Shown here: in pieces, positions 1 to 11,443 of the stretch
Layout: each line of letters starts with the position of its first letter
Position numbering within the stretch: the stretch's first letter is position 1
From: Neckera pumila
Taxonomy: Eukaryota > Streptophyta > Bryopsida > Hypnales > Neckeraceae
Length of the DNA stretch: 64,000 nt
NCBI GenBank assembly: GCA_963969595.1
Contig: OZ018408.1
Span: 49,787,022-49,851,021 of the forward strand
Reading direction: 5' to 3'
Position numbers and translations under genes: made by a program
The notes under the pieces: generated by a model
What the model was told of the DNA's origin: nothing
Seen by the model: the letters and a program-made list of their open reading frames with translations, nothing else
Databases searched by the model: none

Positions 1-156
1 TGTGAAAGTACAGTGCCAAAATTAACAAAAGTTTTTGTTAATTTTTAATACAATTAACAAAAAATTGATGTTGTGGTCAATAATGGAAATACAGTACTCA
101 AATCAACAAAAAAATGTTGATGTTTTGTTAATTTGGGCACTGCTTTTCTACTAGTG
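1..156. mobile_element. Truncated end of a CACTA-type foldback MITE
   Basis: The block ends in TTTTCTACTAGTG, the complement of the CACTAGTAGAAAA tip seen at 59372. It contains the same AT-rich subterminal words (TTGTTAATTT, TTGTTGAT) found in the elements at 20593 and 59372. Only the right end is in the window. It lies in what was an intron of the eIF5B relic, just downstream (on the minus strand) of the exon at 162-228. Confidence 0.65.
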
Positions 157-828
157 TTAACCTTCACATGAAGCTCTTTCATAGGATGTAGAGTCAATAG
201 TGCTCGGATATTCATTACAATAGGACCCGGATCACACAGGATGACAAACCTAGCAAGATGAGAAACATATTCAACGAAGACTAGTAGTGATCAAACAACA
301 TCCAATTTAGACTCTACGTGCACCAATGGCTCACAAGACACAAATTATTCAAAAAATGCATACAAGAACAAGCAACACAGCTTAGAAGTATAAGACAAAC
401 CTGCATGCCGCAGACAACTATTTGGTCACCTTCATGGAGTACAACATTCACCAACACCACATTGATAGGTGTTCCTAAACCTTCAACCACTTTAACTTCT
501 AGACCTATCGCCTGTATACCACAGGCACCCCTCAATATGAATAAGGAAGACACAATTATAAAATTTACCAGAATGTCTCAAAGAACGATCAAATAACATC
601 CCATGGCATTCTACGGCCACTCTGTATACCAACACGTATATACCAAGGACGAGAAGCTTATGGAAAAGCCCGACAAACCTGGTGTGGAAAAAATGAAATT
701 TAATAAAAGGTATACAGGTTCTAAGTGCCAACTTCCGATGAAGAGAAAGGATCAAATCCACTCTGACCCTTTGGACATCTATTGTCAGGGTATGCAAAAT
801 TCAAAATAGAGAAAGTAGAATAGAATAG

Positions 829-2190
829 TGTTGAAGTAGTATAATTTTTTTTGACTTCACGCATAGGAATAGGGAAGTAGAAACAAAAGTTTAGGATTAT
901 AGATTAAGCAACTTCTAGATAGGCTAAAATTGTAACTACATTTCTGGAGCCAGACATAAATACCAGTCAGAATCTAGAGAATTCCGGATTGAAGGGATTT
1001 ATGGACCGGATTCCGTAAATTTAGGAAGTTCCAGATTTTTGGGGATTTCCGGAATTTTAGGAAATTCCAAAATTTTAGGGAGTAGCCGAGTTCTGAGCTT
1101 TTAGGATCTGAATAGCTTTCTTGGAATGGTTAATTGGGCCATTGCCCTAGTTTTCTGGTGACTTTTAGGTCGCCTTGCTTTGTATTTAAGGGCCAACTGG
1201 CTTGTTGGCCTCTCATTCCCCTTCCCTTGTCATTCAATCTGAACATTAAAGAGATCACCTTAGGATCATTCTCTTGCATATCGCGTCTATGGTCACTTGT
1301 GTGTTGGTGTGTAAGTGCGAGTATGCAGGGTGAGGAGGAATCCGGATCTTAGGCAACTGGGTCTAATTGATAGTAAGCGTTTGTGTGAAAGTTCTGAATT
1401 TGTGAAAGAGGAGTAGTGCACTATGCCTTTAAACTGCTGGAATAGTAATCCGGAAAGAGTGGAGTGAATGCGAGTCTGGAACCCAGGGAGGATTTCGTGC
1501 AAAGATAAGCAACCGCCAGCGGAATATCCCCACCATCTGGAAGGCCTGTCAACTACCGGATCAGTCTAGATTCTAAAACATACATGTCTCTGTCGATTCC
1601 GGAAGTCTTGATCTGTTGTTGTAGTGAAGGAAATAGGACGTGGTTTTGAGTGACCTACATTCGGAAAGTTGTGAGAATTGCTACCTTCTCTTTCTCTATT
1701 ACAAACTCTATTCGGATTGTGTGTGTTGCTTAAAATATTAGTGGAGAGAGTATTTGAACTACGAGTGGTGAGTCCCTATCCCTCTAAAAGACCAACAGTG
1801 GACCCCCTGATGGTAAAATAGGGGTACAGAAAACCAGAATTTTGATTGAGAATTACCGAATTCCGGATTGGATTCCAGATTGGATTCCGGAAAGTAGTAA
1901 AAAAGGATTCCGGATTGGATTCTGGATTGGATTCTGAATTGTATTCCGAAAGGTTGTAAGGAAAGATTCCGGATTGGATTTTGGAAAGTAGTGAGGACAA
2001 ATTCCGGATTGGATTCCGGAAAGTAGTAAGAAAGAATTCCGGATTAGATTTCAGAAGGTTATAGTAACCGGAAGAGAGTGAATCATTGAGACGGATTGCT
2101 TGGGTGTGTTTTGGAAGAGATTCGGATATCCTTAGTTTGCAATAACATCTGGAATTCCCTGGGACGATATTTTGTGTTATCTTAGCACAT
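829..2190 (+). mobile_element. Diverged LTR-like element fragment D related to elements A, B and C
   Basis: This stretch sits in a former intron of the eIF5B relic. It shares with element C (17601-17619), and with A in reverse (about 3141-3160), a block of the form CCCTCTGATGGTGAAACAG, here at 1804-1820. It also has a TTTGTATTTAAGGG TATA-like segment near 1180 and many CCGGAA words. No gag-like frame is visible, so it is either the 3' part of a copy or a diverged member. A possible TG start is at 829, but no matching target-site duplication was found, so both ends are uncertain. Confidence 0.45.
1850..2055 (+). repeat. Degenerate minisatellite built from ATTCCGGATTGG units
   Basis: The words TTCCGGATTGGATT and GGAAAGTAGTAAG recur about five times in imperfect tandem units of roughly 30-50 bp inside fragment D. 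No open frame of note crosses it. It probably arose by slippage within the element. Confidence 0.7.
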
Positions 2191-3941
2191 CTTTGTGTTA
2201 AGGATACTTACGCCTGGACTGCATATACGACATCTATAATGTATTCATACAAATCTATGTTATAGATATATACTTGAAATCTTCACTCACGTGTACTTTG
2301 CTGATGTACATCAACTTATCCTCCAAGAACTTCTGTATCAAGTCCACCAACAGCGTCAAGATATATGGAACACCTTCTTCATTACAACACAGCCATGTTA
2401 GAAACAGACCTAACACTTGGTAGAACCTAAATTGTCCTTATCAATGACGAGACTGCACTCCTAGGGATGTACCTTATAGCAGAAGCGGGAATGATGCTAA
2501 TGACTCTCCGACATTCCTTATTCTTGTAGTACAGCTCAGAATTCAATCCCAGCTACTTCAGTTCAAATTTGCATAACAAATAAGCATTCACAAGTCAAAA
2601 ATTTGTCAAAGGCACCAAAGAAATTTTGCCATCAGTGCTGACCTCTGGCTCCTTGATCCAAACTAAAGACACGTGTCAGCAACCACGAGGAGAAACAACA
2701 TCAAGATAGTTCTCCACTTCAAAATAAAGCTAAATGTCAAGATTCCACAAACATGGCCCAAACCTCAAGATTTGGCATCCCAAAATTCTCTTCACTCTTC
2801 AATCAAGCAGACAGACCTCCCTCATTGAGTAAAACAAAAGAAGATGTCGCAGTATAGGGCAAGCAAATTCCCAGTTATACTCCCAAAAACCACTCTAAAG
2901 CATAACAAAGTGACTCTAAAGATTGAACCCGCGAGATTCTGTGAAGTATCTAACCTTATTTAGTATCTAAGCTCAGCCAATATCTATATTTCCCTTTCCA
3001 GTCCTAACACAATAACCGGAAACACAACAACACCAAAAACTACAATCAAACCCTTTTCTCCTTTCTTGATCCGTCCAACTATCCAATCCAATCTGAACAA
3101 CTCATATTTGCTCTTACCTTCATCCAATTTAGTTTTACCTTTGTTTCACCATCAGAGGGTTTGCCGCTTGTTTTTGAGAGTGGCAGGCCCGCCACTCCTT
3201 CCGTGACTTATAGTGGCTGAAGACCCACTTCTCTATCCTCCAATCTCCTACACTAATCCAGGTCCAGTTTGATCCCTCACAGCAGTCCAGAGAACTCTCC
3301 GGATCACAAGTCACACAAAGACCCCCCGTACGACCCTCTTATACTACAACGACCTTGGCGCCAAATTCCATCTGTACGAAGTCAGGTGGTTACAAGTGTA
3401 CCCGTTCATTCCAACATCAACTAAAGCTCTTCCATTTACCAACTAGGGCAGCGAGATCTTTCGGGAGATCGGACACTCAACCAGGTTTCCCACCTAGGAG
3501 TTCTAGTGCAACTAAGGAATCCCTCCCTATCTGCCTAGCCTAGCAACGACTTTCTCGCCCGGAAACCTAAATCTTAGAAGTGCTGAGGAACTGAAATCCA
3601 CTCCCAACTCTTTCACTATCCACTCATTTGCACATAAGATCAAAACAAGAACACCAAAGGGAGAAATCACCCCCAAACCAATGTATGCCTTCCTAACTCC
3701 TCCCCATACAACCCCGCCACACACGGGAGAGATACACAACAAGAAGCCAATAGAAGGCACAAGCAAAATTTAGGCAAAAAGACTCCCAGCTCCCAAGCAG
3801 GGACTGGCTTTATACAACTGATTTACAAAGGCAAAATGGCCCCCAGAAATCCGTGTGGAACTTCCGGGTCCAATTCTAACTGGCCAGACTGGATTAACAT
3901 CCGATCCGGTCCAAATTATCTTACACAAAATACATTCCTAC

Positions 3942-5594
3942 CTACTCTGCAACTCCCTCACCCAGTGTAGGACTTTTGGGTTCTGCGGATAACTGGTTGA
4001 AGATGTCTACCAAATTCCTGCTCCGCTCCCAAGCTGCGGGATCCGGAAGATTTGATCCTGGCGATGAATCCAGATGAATTGCTTGTCCAGGCCCAGTCCT
4101 TCATTGACTCTTCTTTGACTCGGGAGTCCAATCCTTAGGCTCCCTCGGATTCGATCCTTCTGTCGCAAACAAATCCGGCAACGAGAGGTTTGAAAGATGG
4201 ATCTCTCTGGAGTACATGGATCCGTTTAGCTTTTGGCTGCTAATGTCCATCCGTTCATCTGCCTCTCATACCGCCACCATTGCCACTTCCACCCGATTGG
4301 TAAAATCGGTCAAGATCCAAACTATTTGAGAACCGGATACTTTTTTCTCCTTGTGTACTCCCTTGTCAAACAACTCTGCCTTGACAACAGCGCATCCGGA
4401 AGCTCCGAGAGTGGCCTTCATTGTCTTCGCCTCTTTCCGTGTTGCATCCGCCATCTCCCGGATGGCGGTCTTATCTTCTTTGAAGGCGACCATATCTGCC
4501 TTCAATGTGTCGACTTCCTCTTGAAGCCGACGAATCTCTGCCTCTTGCTTCTTATATTCGTCTAGATTGGTGATGTGTAGTGCTACCTTAGTCTGTAGCT
4601 TGCTGTCTACCGGTGCACCCACCAGATCTTCAATACTAAAGAGGGTCCTTCTCTTGACCTCCCAATCCACTTGTATTCCGCAGAGGATGTGGGTCAACTA
4701 ATTGAACGAATTAGTTGGGTCTTCAAGATCTGATATCTCCACTTCCGGTCCTTGTTCTAAAGTCAACTGGTTGGTAGGAGGGGTTCCTTTCTTATGAGGA
4801 GGCGTCGTCTTCATTTGCTTCCTCATCCTAAGGTGCTCCTCTTCATCTTCTTCTTCCGTCTCTAGTTCGGATCTGGATAATTCCTCCGATTCATCATCCG
4901 AACCTGACTCCTCAAACTTCAGGATGAGTTCCTGAACCTTCCATGTCTTCTCCTCCGTGTCGGTGAGGAGTTGGTTGCGCTGGTAGAGGTGAAAGAGGTA
5001 GGGACTCAAAGGAGTGGCCCTACTCCTTCCAACTCTAGTAACAAGCTGGGACACCAGATCGAAAAAGATCCGGGCCTAGTCTACTTTCTGGTTCCCACTC
5101 AGGGCCCCAAAAATAGTGCTGCCGATGGTCATCGTCACCCTCGTCGGCTTCTCCGGGTGGACGATTGAAATCAAGAACTGGAGAAGGCAGCGGTGTCGAT
5201 CATTTATGCAATCCGCAACCGCATATCCATCCTTGTTGCTTGATTCTTTATGAAACTTATCATGGATGAATTCAGCCCCCCGTCCTACCATGCCTAAACC
5301 CCCTAACCAAAAGTTGTAGACCTCTCTCCACTTCTCTTCTTCCCAATCGGTTGGACACCTCCGGACAGTGTTGTCAAACTGATTTGACAATTTGCCCCTT
5401 AGTTCTCTCACCATTCGCTCCTCTCTAAACCCCCAGGGTTTGTCCATCAACCCTACACAGCCCATCACGCTAAGGTCGTCCATGAGCTCGGTTCTCGCAG
5501 ATTCCTCGAAGGGAATGATCGGAACTACTTTCCGGAGCTTAGTCTCTAAGAAGGAATTGGGCGCTCCCAGTCTACTCTTACGAAGCTGAGGCAT
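3942..5594 (-). pseudogene. Gag-like ORF of element A (551 codons, interrupted)
   Basis: One reading frame runs from ATG (complement 5592-5594) to a terminal TAG (3942-3944). Its 551 codons match the frame in element C exactly in length, with no net indel. Recognisable parts in order: a globular N-terminal half containing DKPWGFREE, EFIHDKFH and a TIFGALSG...KVD signature; an acidic stretch; a Lys/Arg TTPP segment; and a long heptad-repeat coiled coil around EIRRLQEEVDTLKADMVAF. In-frame stops include TAG at 5076-5078 and 4698-4700, TGA at 4266-4268 and another near 4.1 kb. The product is probably a capsid-like (gag) or other structural element protein. No protease, reverse transcriptase or integrase is present. 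Confidence 0.75.
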
Positions 5595-5864
5595 AGACAC
5601 GGACTTGGCTAGCTGGATCCTTTCCGGTGCTACCTCACTCTCTTCTAGCCGCACGTCCCGTTCTTCACTTTCTCTCGTCCGATCTCAACCAAAAGAAAAC
5701 ACAAAACCTGCAGCACAGACAATCTCGACCTCTCACGCACTTGCACGCACTCGCACTTAAGTCTTCACGCATATAATGGTTCTGGCGCAAACGGAGGCAT
5801 TAAAGCGCTCAAGGTCAGCTCCAAAACTTGAGGAAAGTAAAGGAAAAAAAATAGAAAAGATCAG

Positions 5865-5874
5865 CCTTTATATA
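5865..5874 (-). promoter_or_regulatory. TATA box of element A
   Basis: On the minus strand the sequence reads TATATAAAGG, about 270 bp inside the element's 5' end and about 270 bp upstream of its gag-like ATG. The same box lies at the equivalent place in element C (14881), which supports it as the element's own promoter. Confidence 0.65.
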
Positions 5875-8729
5875 GTTCCAGGACCCCAACTGGTCATCAT
5901 GACCTTTTTCGGTCCGGTCCGTAGCAATCCGGTTCAACCCTAATCCAATCCAAGATAAGTTCTGGATGTGATTCCGCTCCTGAGTACTAATACTCTGACC
6001 GGATCAAATCCTGTTTACCCCTTACTACATTAGCTTTGTTTATCTTCAGTCTTCTTCTACCTCCTAGCAGGATCCGGATCCTAATTATTCATTTTCGTTC
6101 CTACTTTTAGGTAAGCAAGGGAAAACCAAAAATTCTGGTTGCAACAGAAGACAAAACAAAGTTTAAGAACCGTTTGCCCAACACCTACAAAGATCCCTGC
6201 CCCTTCTACAGATTCACTTACTTTCAGCAATTCGATGTTCAAAATTCTCCCATCATTTCCTTCGGTTGAACTTTGAAAGCATTTGTAATAGGTGCATTAG
6301 GGCAAGTCTTCCACCCATACAATCTGTTCACTTGTTGTTGACAGAAATCATAAATGACTTGTGGACATTAAGCAGACTGACTAGATGACCAAGACAAGCA
6401 ACACCAACAAAGGTGGAAATAGCAAAAACTTGTCTATACATTGATGAGGCTTTAATAGACTTAATGTTTGGTAGGTCAAAACACAAGGCAAGTACAAGCA
6501 ACTGCAACAATACCACACAACTTCAAATCGTACCTTATTCAAGGCAATCAAAAATGGAATACGCCGTGCTTTCAGAAGATAAGGGACTCAATGGTTTGCG
6601 GCCCCAAGCCATGCATGATGTCAATGACAAGAATGGCAATATTACAGACTCGAGCTACAGGCGCTCAGATTCGTGAAAGACTTGTGGCCTAGAGTATCTA
6701 TTATAAGGAGATCAGGAACCCTAAGTTTAGCATCTTATTTCAACTCTTTGGTCCTCTCTTTAATGTTCTCCATTGGAAAGCATGTAGCTCCTATCTGCTG
6801 TGCGATACCACCAGCTTCTCCCTCTTGTACATTTGTTTGTTGAATACAATCAAGCAACTTGGTCTTGCCTGCATGAGTTCACAACAAAAAAACAAATTAT
6901 TTGATAACATACCTGCTAATGTGGGAAACACACACATCAAAGGATGAATAGTGAAGCAGACCGCAAGAGACTATACTATATCAAATCAGCTTCCCCTAGC
7001 CCTAGTTGAAATCTTGGAAGGAAATAACAAAGGAAACGGAAACGAAAAAAAAAAACATGCATAATAGAGCCTTTGACACACATCGCACCACTTGTCTGCT
7101 GTTCAAAAAACCTACTTGGCAAATATTCATACCTGTATCCATGTGACCCAGTATAAACAAATCGGTGACCTCGGATCCTCAGCACTTCTCTTCTTCAAAG
7201 CCTCTTCCCTTCTCATTTCTCTGCTAAACTTTACATATTAGAGTTTCTTTGGGTCCACATCATTCTCCTCACTATCTTCATCATCCTTGTCCTCCTCCTC
7301 CTCATCTTCTTAATCCTCCTCCTCATTCTCAACAACCCTGTGATGTGATCTTGGAGGAGGTAAAGTTTTTTTCTTCAAAGAAGGACGTTTGGTAACAGAT
7401 GTAGGGGCAATTGGAGGCGGAACTCCAATTTGTCTGGCATTTACTAGGCCATCATCAGCTTTGTCTTCAGTGAATGCACTCTTGATTGCAGGAAGGTTTA
7501 CTTCTTTGAAGCTCTTGGCATCCCAGTCGCTTCTTCTTCTTATTCCTCTACGCTGAAAAAGACGAGGTGCTAAATCTCATTGACATGAGGAACAAAGAGG
7601 CATATAATTGTAAGATTACTTAGAGCCTCAGACTATTCACGCATTCAACGCTACGCTAGCAATAAGTTATACAATGATAAACCCCTCCCCTTGCACCCCT
7701 GGACAAAGCTCTTCAGTGGCAACAGGAAGAACCAGCGTAGTGTGTGACTAATGCACTCTCTTGCCACCCACATCAAATTGCACAACACTTCAATAGTTCT
7801 ATTGGAGGTTCAGGTTCAGGTTCAGGAACTGGCTTTAGCTCCGGCTCTGGCTCCATAACTAGTGGTTCTACAATCTCAACTTCTTTAGCAACAACTAGAG
7901 CCGCCTCAATTGCCTGCCCAATGGGTTTGTGCATCTTCTCAATTTTGTGCTTTGATTTCTTGGGAGTAGATACTTCCTCTCCTGTCATACTGTCTAGGTC
8001 TGTAGAGACCCCATACTGCTCACGGATGATGGTCAATCATCGAGCCTCCTCCTTCTTTTTCATTAGCAACTTGTCGTAACATGAAAATCTAGTTTTACTA
8101 TATTAAAATATAAATGAAGGAATAATATTCTTCTTAGTAGTAAATTTTTTAGATTTTTAGATAGTTATAGACCGTCTAATGTTTAGAACCGGAAACCGGA
8201 AATGGACTGATCAGGAATTAGAGTAAAGGCTAATTGAATGTACCGGAAACAAGGAACCAGAACTATACTTTGCTTAGACCGGGTCAGGAAAGGGAAAAGA
8301 GGACACAGCCATCCAACGGTGACCTACTTAGCCCTAGGGAACAAGGGGCACGTTCTAATCATTAGTTAACGGGAATCCTAAACGGGCAGGATTAACGGGC
8401 AAAGCCTTAATTAGGGTAATTACTAAGAGCTGCTGAGATTGGCTCTTTTAGATCCTATCTGTCCAAAGGTTGGCCACTTGTGATTTCCTGCCCTGACGGA
8501 GAATTATACAGCGTACGCGATTACTGATTTCCGGTCTGAGAGGTAGTATTGGTGTGTTGAGTTGACGCGACTGCAGGCGAGAGTGCTGGAAGGTTATTGA
8601 GAGAGAAAGAAGGTTGTTGGTGCCGGAGCTTAGAGTTAATACCTTCCATCTGAAAGGAGAGAGAGGGAGTGAGCCGTGAGGATCACTAGTCTTACCAATA
8701 CCCGATAGTAAACCGGTTCTCTCTGATCG

Positions 8730-9959
8730 ATGGGAGATATGGCCGCAAGTCACAGCGGAGGAGCAACCATCTCGCTGCGCTACGTGACGCCGCGATTGCC
8801 CAAGGATGACAAGGAGATGGCGGATCTGAAGGAGGACTTGGAGCAAATGGGATGCGCCGACTTCCTAATCAGACCGTGGGATTTCCGGAGTGAAGCAATA
8901 GTGGCGGAATTGAGTTCGGGAGCACCATCTCAGGCCGCGACCACGATCCGTGCAAAACCCAAGAAGTGGACGGCGGAGATGTGGAGGAAGGTGTACAGGT
9001 TCGACAGGGAGGGCGAAGGCAAAGCATCCCGGAAGGACCAATTCACGGTGGGTAAGTTTCATACCCCCATTAGCAAGAAGGATGGGTTTGCGGTTACGGA
9101 TTGTGTCAATGAGAGAGAGAGGCGTTTACTGCAGTACGTCTTGGCCATTCTTAACCCGGAAAGGCCAAGCCGAGTCTCTCTGACACTCACCAACACAGTC
9201 TTTGGCGCGCTGTCAGGAGACCGGAAGGTAGATTGGGGTTTGGTAATTCAGGACCAAGTGTTGAAAATGGTCAATAATGTCGGAAAGGTTAAGCCTTCCG
9301 CCATCTGTCCGTTCTTCTACCACCTGTATAATTTGGAGGAGGTGATGACAAAAGAGGAAGAGGTAGAATATGAGGCAGCCGCAGCGCTAGTAGAATTTGA
9401 GGTCCCTGACTTAGATCAGGAGACCGGAAATGAAGAAGAGTCCTCCGATGAGGACAATGAGGATGAATCTGATGATGAGGAGGACAAGAGTGAGGCTGAG
9501 GACAAGGGTGAGGAAACGAGAGGAAAGAATCCGGTAGAGAGAGAACAGACCAAGGATACCGATCCGGTCTGGGGGGAAGAGCCTTTGGATAGGATCACCC
9601 GAGATCTGAGTGATTTCAGGAAACGATACGCGGTGGTACAAGGTGCAATGCAAGCCATCTGCCAAACGGTGGGCGTTGACCACCCAGCACAAGCCTTGAC
9701 TCGGGTGATCCGGCTCAACCGGGAGAAGGAGAAGAATGAGAATAAGGAGGAATTGGTGAAGCTTTCCAGTCAAGTGGCCGCTCTTAAACAAGAGTTGCGC
9801 CAGAAAACGGAAGAGGTAGAGTTAGAGAGGACGTTCTCCAAGCAGACGAAGGATACCCTTTCCCGAATCCGGGAATTTATCACCCATCCGGGTGAAGTGG
9901 TCAACAAGGCTAACTTGTTTGACCAACAAGTAATGACGGAGGGAAGACAGCTGCACTAG
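8730..9959 (+). CDS. Gag-like protein of element B, first part (409 aa, ends at an amber codon)
   Basis: This is a long frame with codon use unlike the surrounding AT-rich DNA. Residues about 1-200 form a globular domain resembling that of elements A and C. Shared marks are RPWDF (49-53), a W...W(R)KVY motif (80-89), KKDGFAVTDC (116-125), LSGDRKVDWG (161-170) and AICPFFYHLY (191-200). A very acidic Glu/Asp run follows (about 225-275), then a predicted coiled coil (about 325-390, Leu/Glu/Lys heptads). The layout suggests a capsid-like structural protein. The frame stops at TAG 9957-9959, but the same frame continues to 10889, so this is probably a single 719-residue protein with one nonsense change. 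Transcription probably starts within the element. Confidence 0.65.
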   Translation: MGDMAASHSGGATISLRYVTPRLPKDDKEMADLKEDLEQMGCADFLIRPWDFRSEAIVAELSSGAPSQAATTIRAKPKKWTAEMWRKVYRFDREGEGKASRKDQFTVGKFHTPISKKDGFAVTDCVNERERRLLQYVLAILNPERPSRVSLTLTNTVFGALSGDRKVDWGLVIQDQVLKMVNNVGKVKPSAICPFFYHLYNLEEVMTKEEEVEYEAAAALVEFEVPDLDQETGNEEESSDEDNEDESDDEEDKSEAEDKGEETRGKNPVEREQTKDTDPVWGEEPLDRITRDLSDFRKRYAVVQGAMQAICQTVGVDHPAQALTRVIRLNREKEKNENKEELVKLSSQVAALKQELRQKTEEVELERTFSKQTKDTLSRIREFITHPGEVVNKANLFDQQVMTEGRQLH

Positions 9960-9974
9960 AAGCTCCTATTGGCG

Positions 9975-10889
9975 ATGATCACTTACCATAAGAAGATGGA
10001 ATCGACATTGAAGCAACTGCAAGAAGTGATGCGTGAGGTGAATCCTCACAGTGTGCCTGCGCCGAGACCGGAACCGGATCAAGAGCCAGTTCCGCAGTCG
10101 GCAGCAGAAGACACGGGTAAAGGTGAGACTTCTTACGAACAACCTACTTTACCTGTACCTGAGGAGCACCAGGAAACCAAGACGAGTCAGGAGCAGCAGA
10201 CCGAGGTGGAAAGCACCAAGGTACCCGACCCAATTCCGGAAAATGACGATTTGGAGATTACAAAGGTGACGGCACCGGATCCAGCCAAGGCACAGGGACT
10301 GGAACCGGCAACCGGACCAGGAGGATCTTCTCCAGAGGAGAGAACCAAGACGAAGAATATCAGCAGTCTCTTCCCCTCCAAGTCCTCTCCGAAGACTCCG
10401 GGGAAGAAGGTGCAGTTCGGCGAAGCAGAGAAGATGACGGCCCTGATGCAGTCCGTGGTGAAGACAGAGGCTGGAGCCGATCGCGGGACTTCATCAGGAT
10501 CACCCAGTAAAGGTATGATCAGAAAACCGGTTGGAGGAGAGGCAACACCTCAGAGCAAGGTGGCCAGACCTGCTCCAGTCCCGCAGAAGAGAAAGGTTCC
10601 TGAGCCACCGTCGGCTAAGAAGAAATTCACCAGGGCTCAGGAAGAGGAAGAAGACGAAGAGGATTCCAATGATGAGGAAGAGGAATCCGGGTCCGATGAG
10701 GATTCTGAACCATATTCAGATCCCGATCAGGCCCTGGCAGAGACTCGAGCAACGAAGGCGAAGGCGGCCAGAGAGAAGGCCAAAGTCCGGTCTAAGCAAA
10801 TGGCGAGACAGTTGACCGGAAAGAAGCCCGTGGCCCGGAAGGTACCAGCGAAGGCGGGGTTTTCTCCAGTTAAGAAGACTAGAAAGTAG
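9975..10889 (+). CDS. Gag-like protein of element B, C-terminal part after the amber codon
   Basis: This frame is in phase with the one ending at 9959; the ATG at 9975 is simply the next methionine. The start of this part lines up with the segment following ALFDKGVHEEKK in element C. The rest is low in complexity: a Pro/Glu/Gln-rich region, then basic clusters such as QKRKVPEPPSAKKKF, an acidic island, and a Lys/Arg-rich C-terminus ending KKTRK. The basic clusters suggest nuclear targeting or nucleic-acid binding. It is best read as the tail of the 8730-9959 protein, reached only by readthrough or in intact relatives. No enzymatic motif is visible. Confidence 0.5.
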   Translation: MITYHKKMESTLKQLQEVMREVNPHSVPAPRPEPDQEPVPQSAAEDTGKGETSYEQPTLPVPEEHQETKTSQEQQTEVESTKVPDPIPENDDLEITKVTAPDPAKAQGLEPATGPGGSSPEERTKTKNISSLFPSKSSPKTPGKKVQFGEAEKMTALMQSVVKTEAGADRGTSSGSPSKGMIRKPVGGEATPQSKVARPAPVPQKRKVPEPPSAKKKFTRAQEEEEDEEDSNDEEEESGSDEDSEPYSDPDQALAETRATKAKAAREKAKVRSKQMARQLTGKKPVARKVPAKAGFSPVKKTRK

Positions 10890-11275
10890 GTGAAGATTCT
10901 GGCAGTAATTGTAGGGCTGCATGCTTAGATTTTTTTGACAAGTAGTTGAGTTAGGAATATTTTTAGGATCTAAGATCCACATTAAGTGGAAGCTTTTTGA
11001 TTGTAGCTTAGGTTGCCTAAAATTGACAGGAAGTTAGGAATAAAACTTGTCATTCCTCTTGCTGTTTTGGGCCTTAGGCGCTTTTTGAGTTTGAAGGGTA
11101 GTTTAGTATTTAAAGGCGAATTTTAGGTTTAATCTGGGTAGCATTTTCATACTTTGTATTCCCAGTTTTTCTGCAAATGCCATTGAAGTTTTTCAATTCA
11201 CAAACCGTGAGCTGTACCTTTCAGCACTTGTCCGTGTTATTATGAGAGCAGTGAGATCGTGCAGAGTGGGTAAGG

Positions 11276-11330
11276 AGGAAGTGATACCCGGATACAGGAA
11301 GTGATACCCGGATACAGAAAGTATCCGATC
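11276..11330 (+). repeat. Short tandem repeat GGAAGTGATACCCGGATACA
   Basis: A 20-bp unit occurs twice and is followed by a partial third unit (GAAAGTATCC). It lies in the non-coding 3' part of element B. Confidence 0.7.
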
Positions 11331-11390
11331 CCTGGAGAGATTGTGTGTTAGACAGGATACCACAGGATTTCCTTGCGAGGAGTAGAACTT

Positions 11391-11443
11391 GCTTTTGTCA
11401 AGAAGCTGCTTTTGTCAAGAAGCTGCTTTTGTCAAGAAGTATC
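11391..11443 (+). repeat. Triplicated 17-bp unit GCTTTTGTCAAGAAGCT
   Basis: Three head-to-tail copies lie in the 3' part of element B. The unit is partly self-complementary (AGCTTCTTG against CAAGAAGCT). It could be a regulatory repeat of the element or a slippage product. Confidence 0.75.

Larger units (their letters stand above)
2845..6146 (-). mobile_element. Element A: 3.3-kb LTR-like element with gag-like frame, minus orientation
   Basis: Read on the minus strand the element starts TGTTGCAACC and ends TGCGACA. The plus-strand flanks carry an exact 5-bp duplication, GAAGA, at 2840-2844 and 6147-6151. Length is 3302 bp. It aligns along its whole length with element C. TG...CA tips and a 5-bp duplication are typical of LTR retrotransposon integration, but the two ends are not direct repeats of each other. 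It is therefore either a solo LTR that itself encodes a protein or a non-autonomous element lacking LTRs. It sits in an intron of the eIF5B relic, next to the VNRLYGWKT exon. Confidence 0.85.

Noticed and set aside
6328..6692. Short frames on both strands near 6.3-6.7 kb
   Set aside because: The region is explained by the minus-strand eIF5B GTPase-domain remnants; the frames are shadows.
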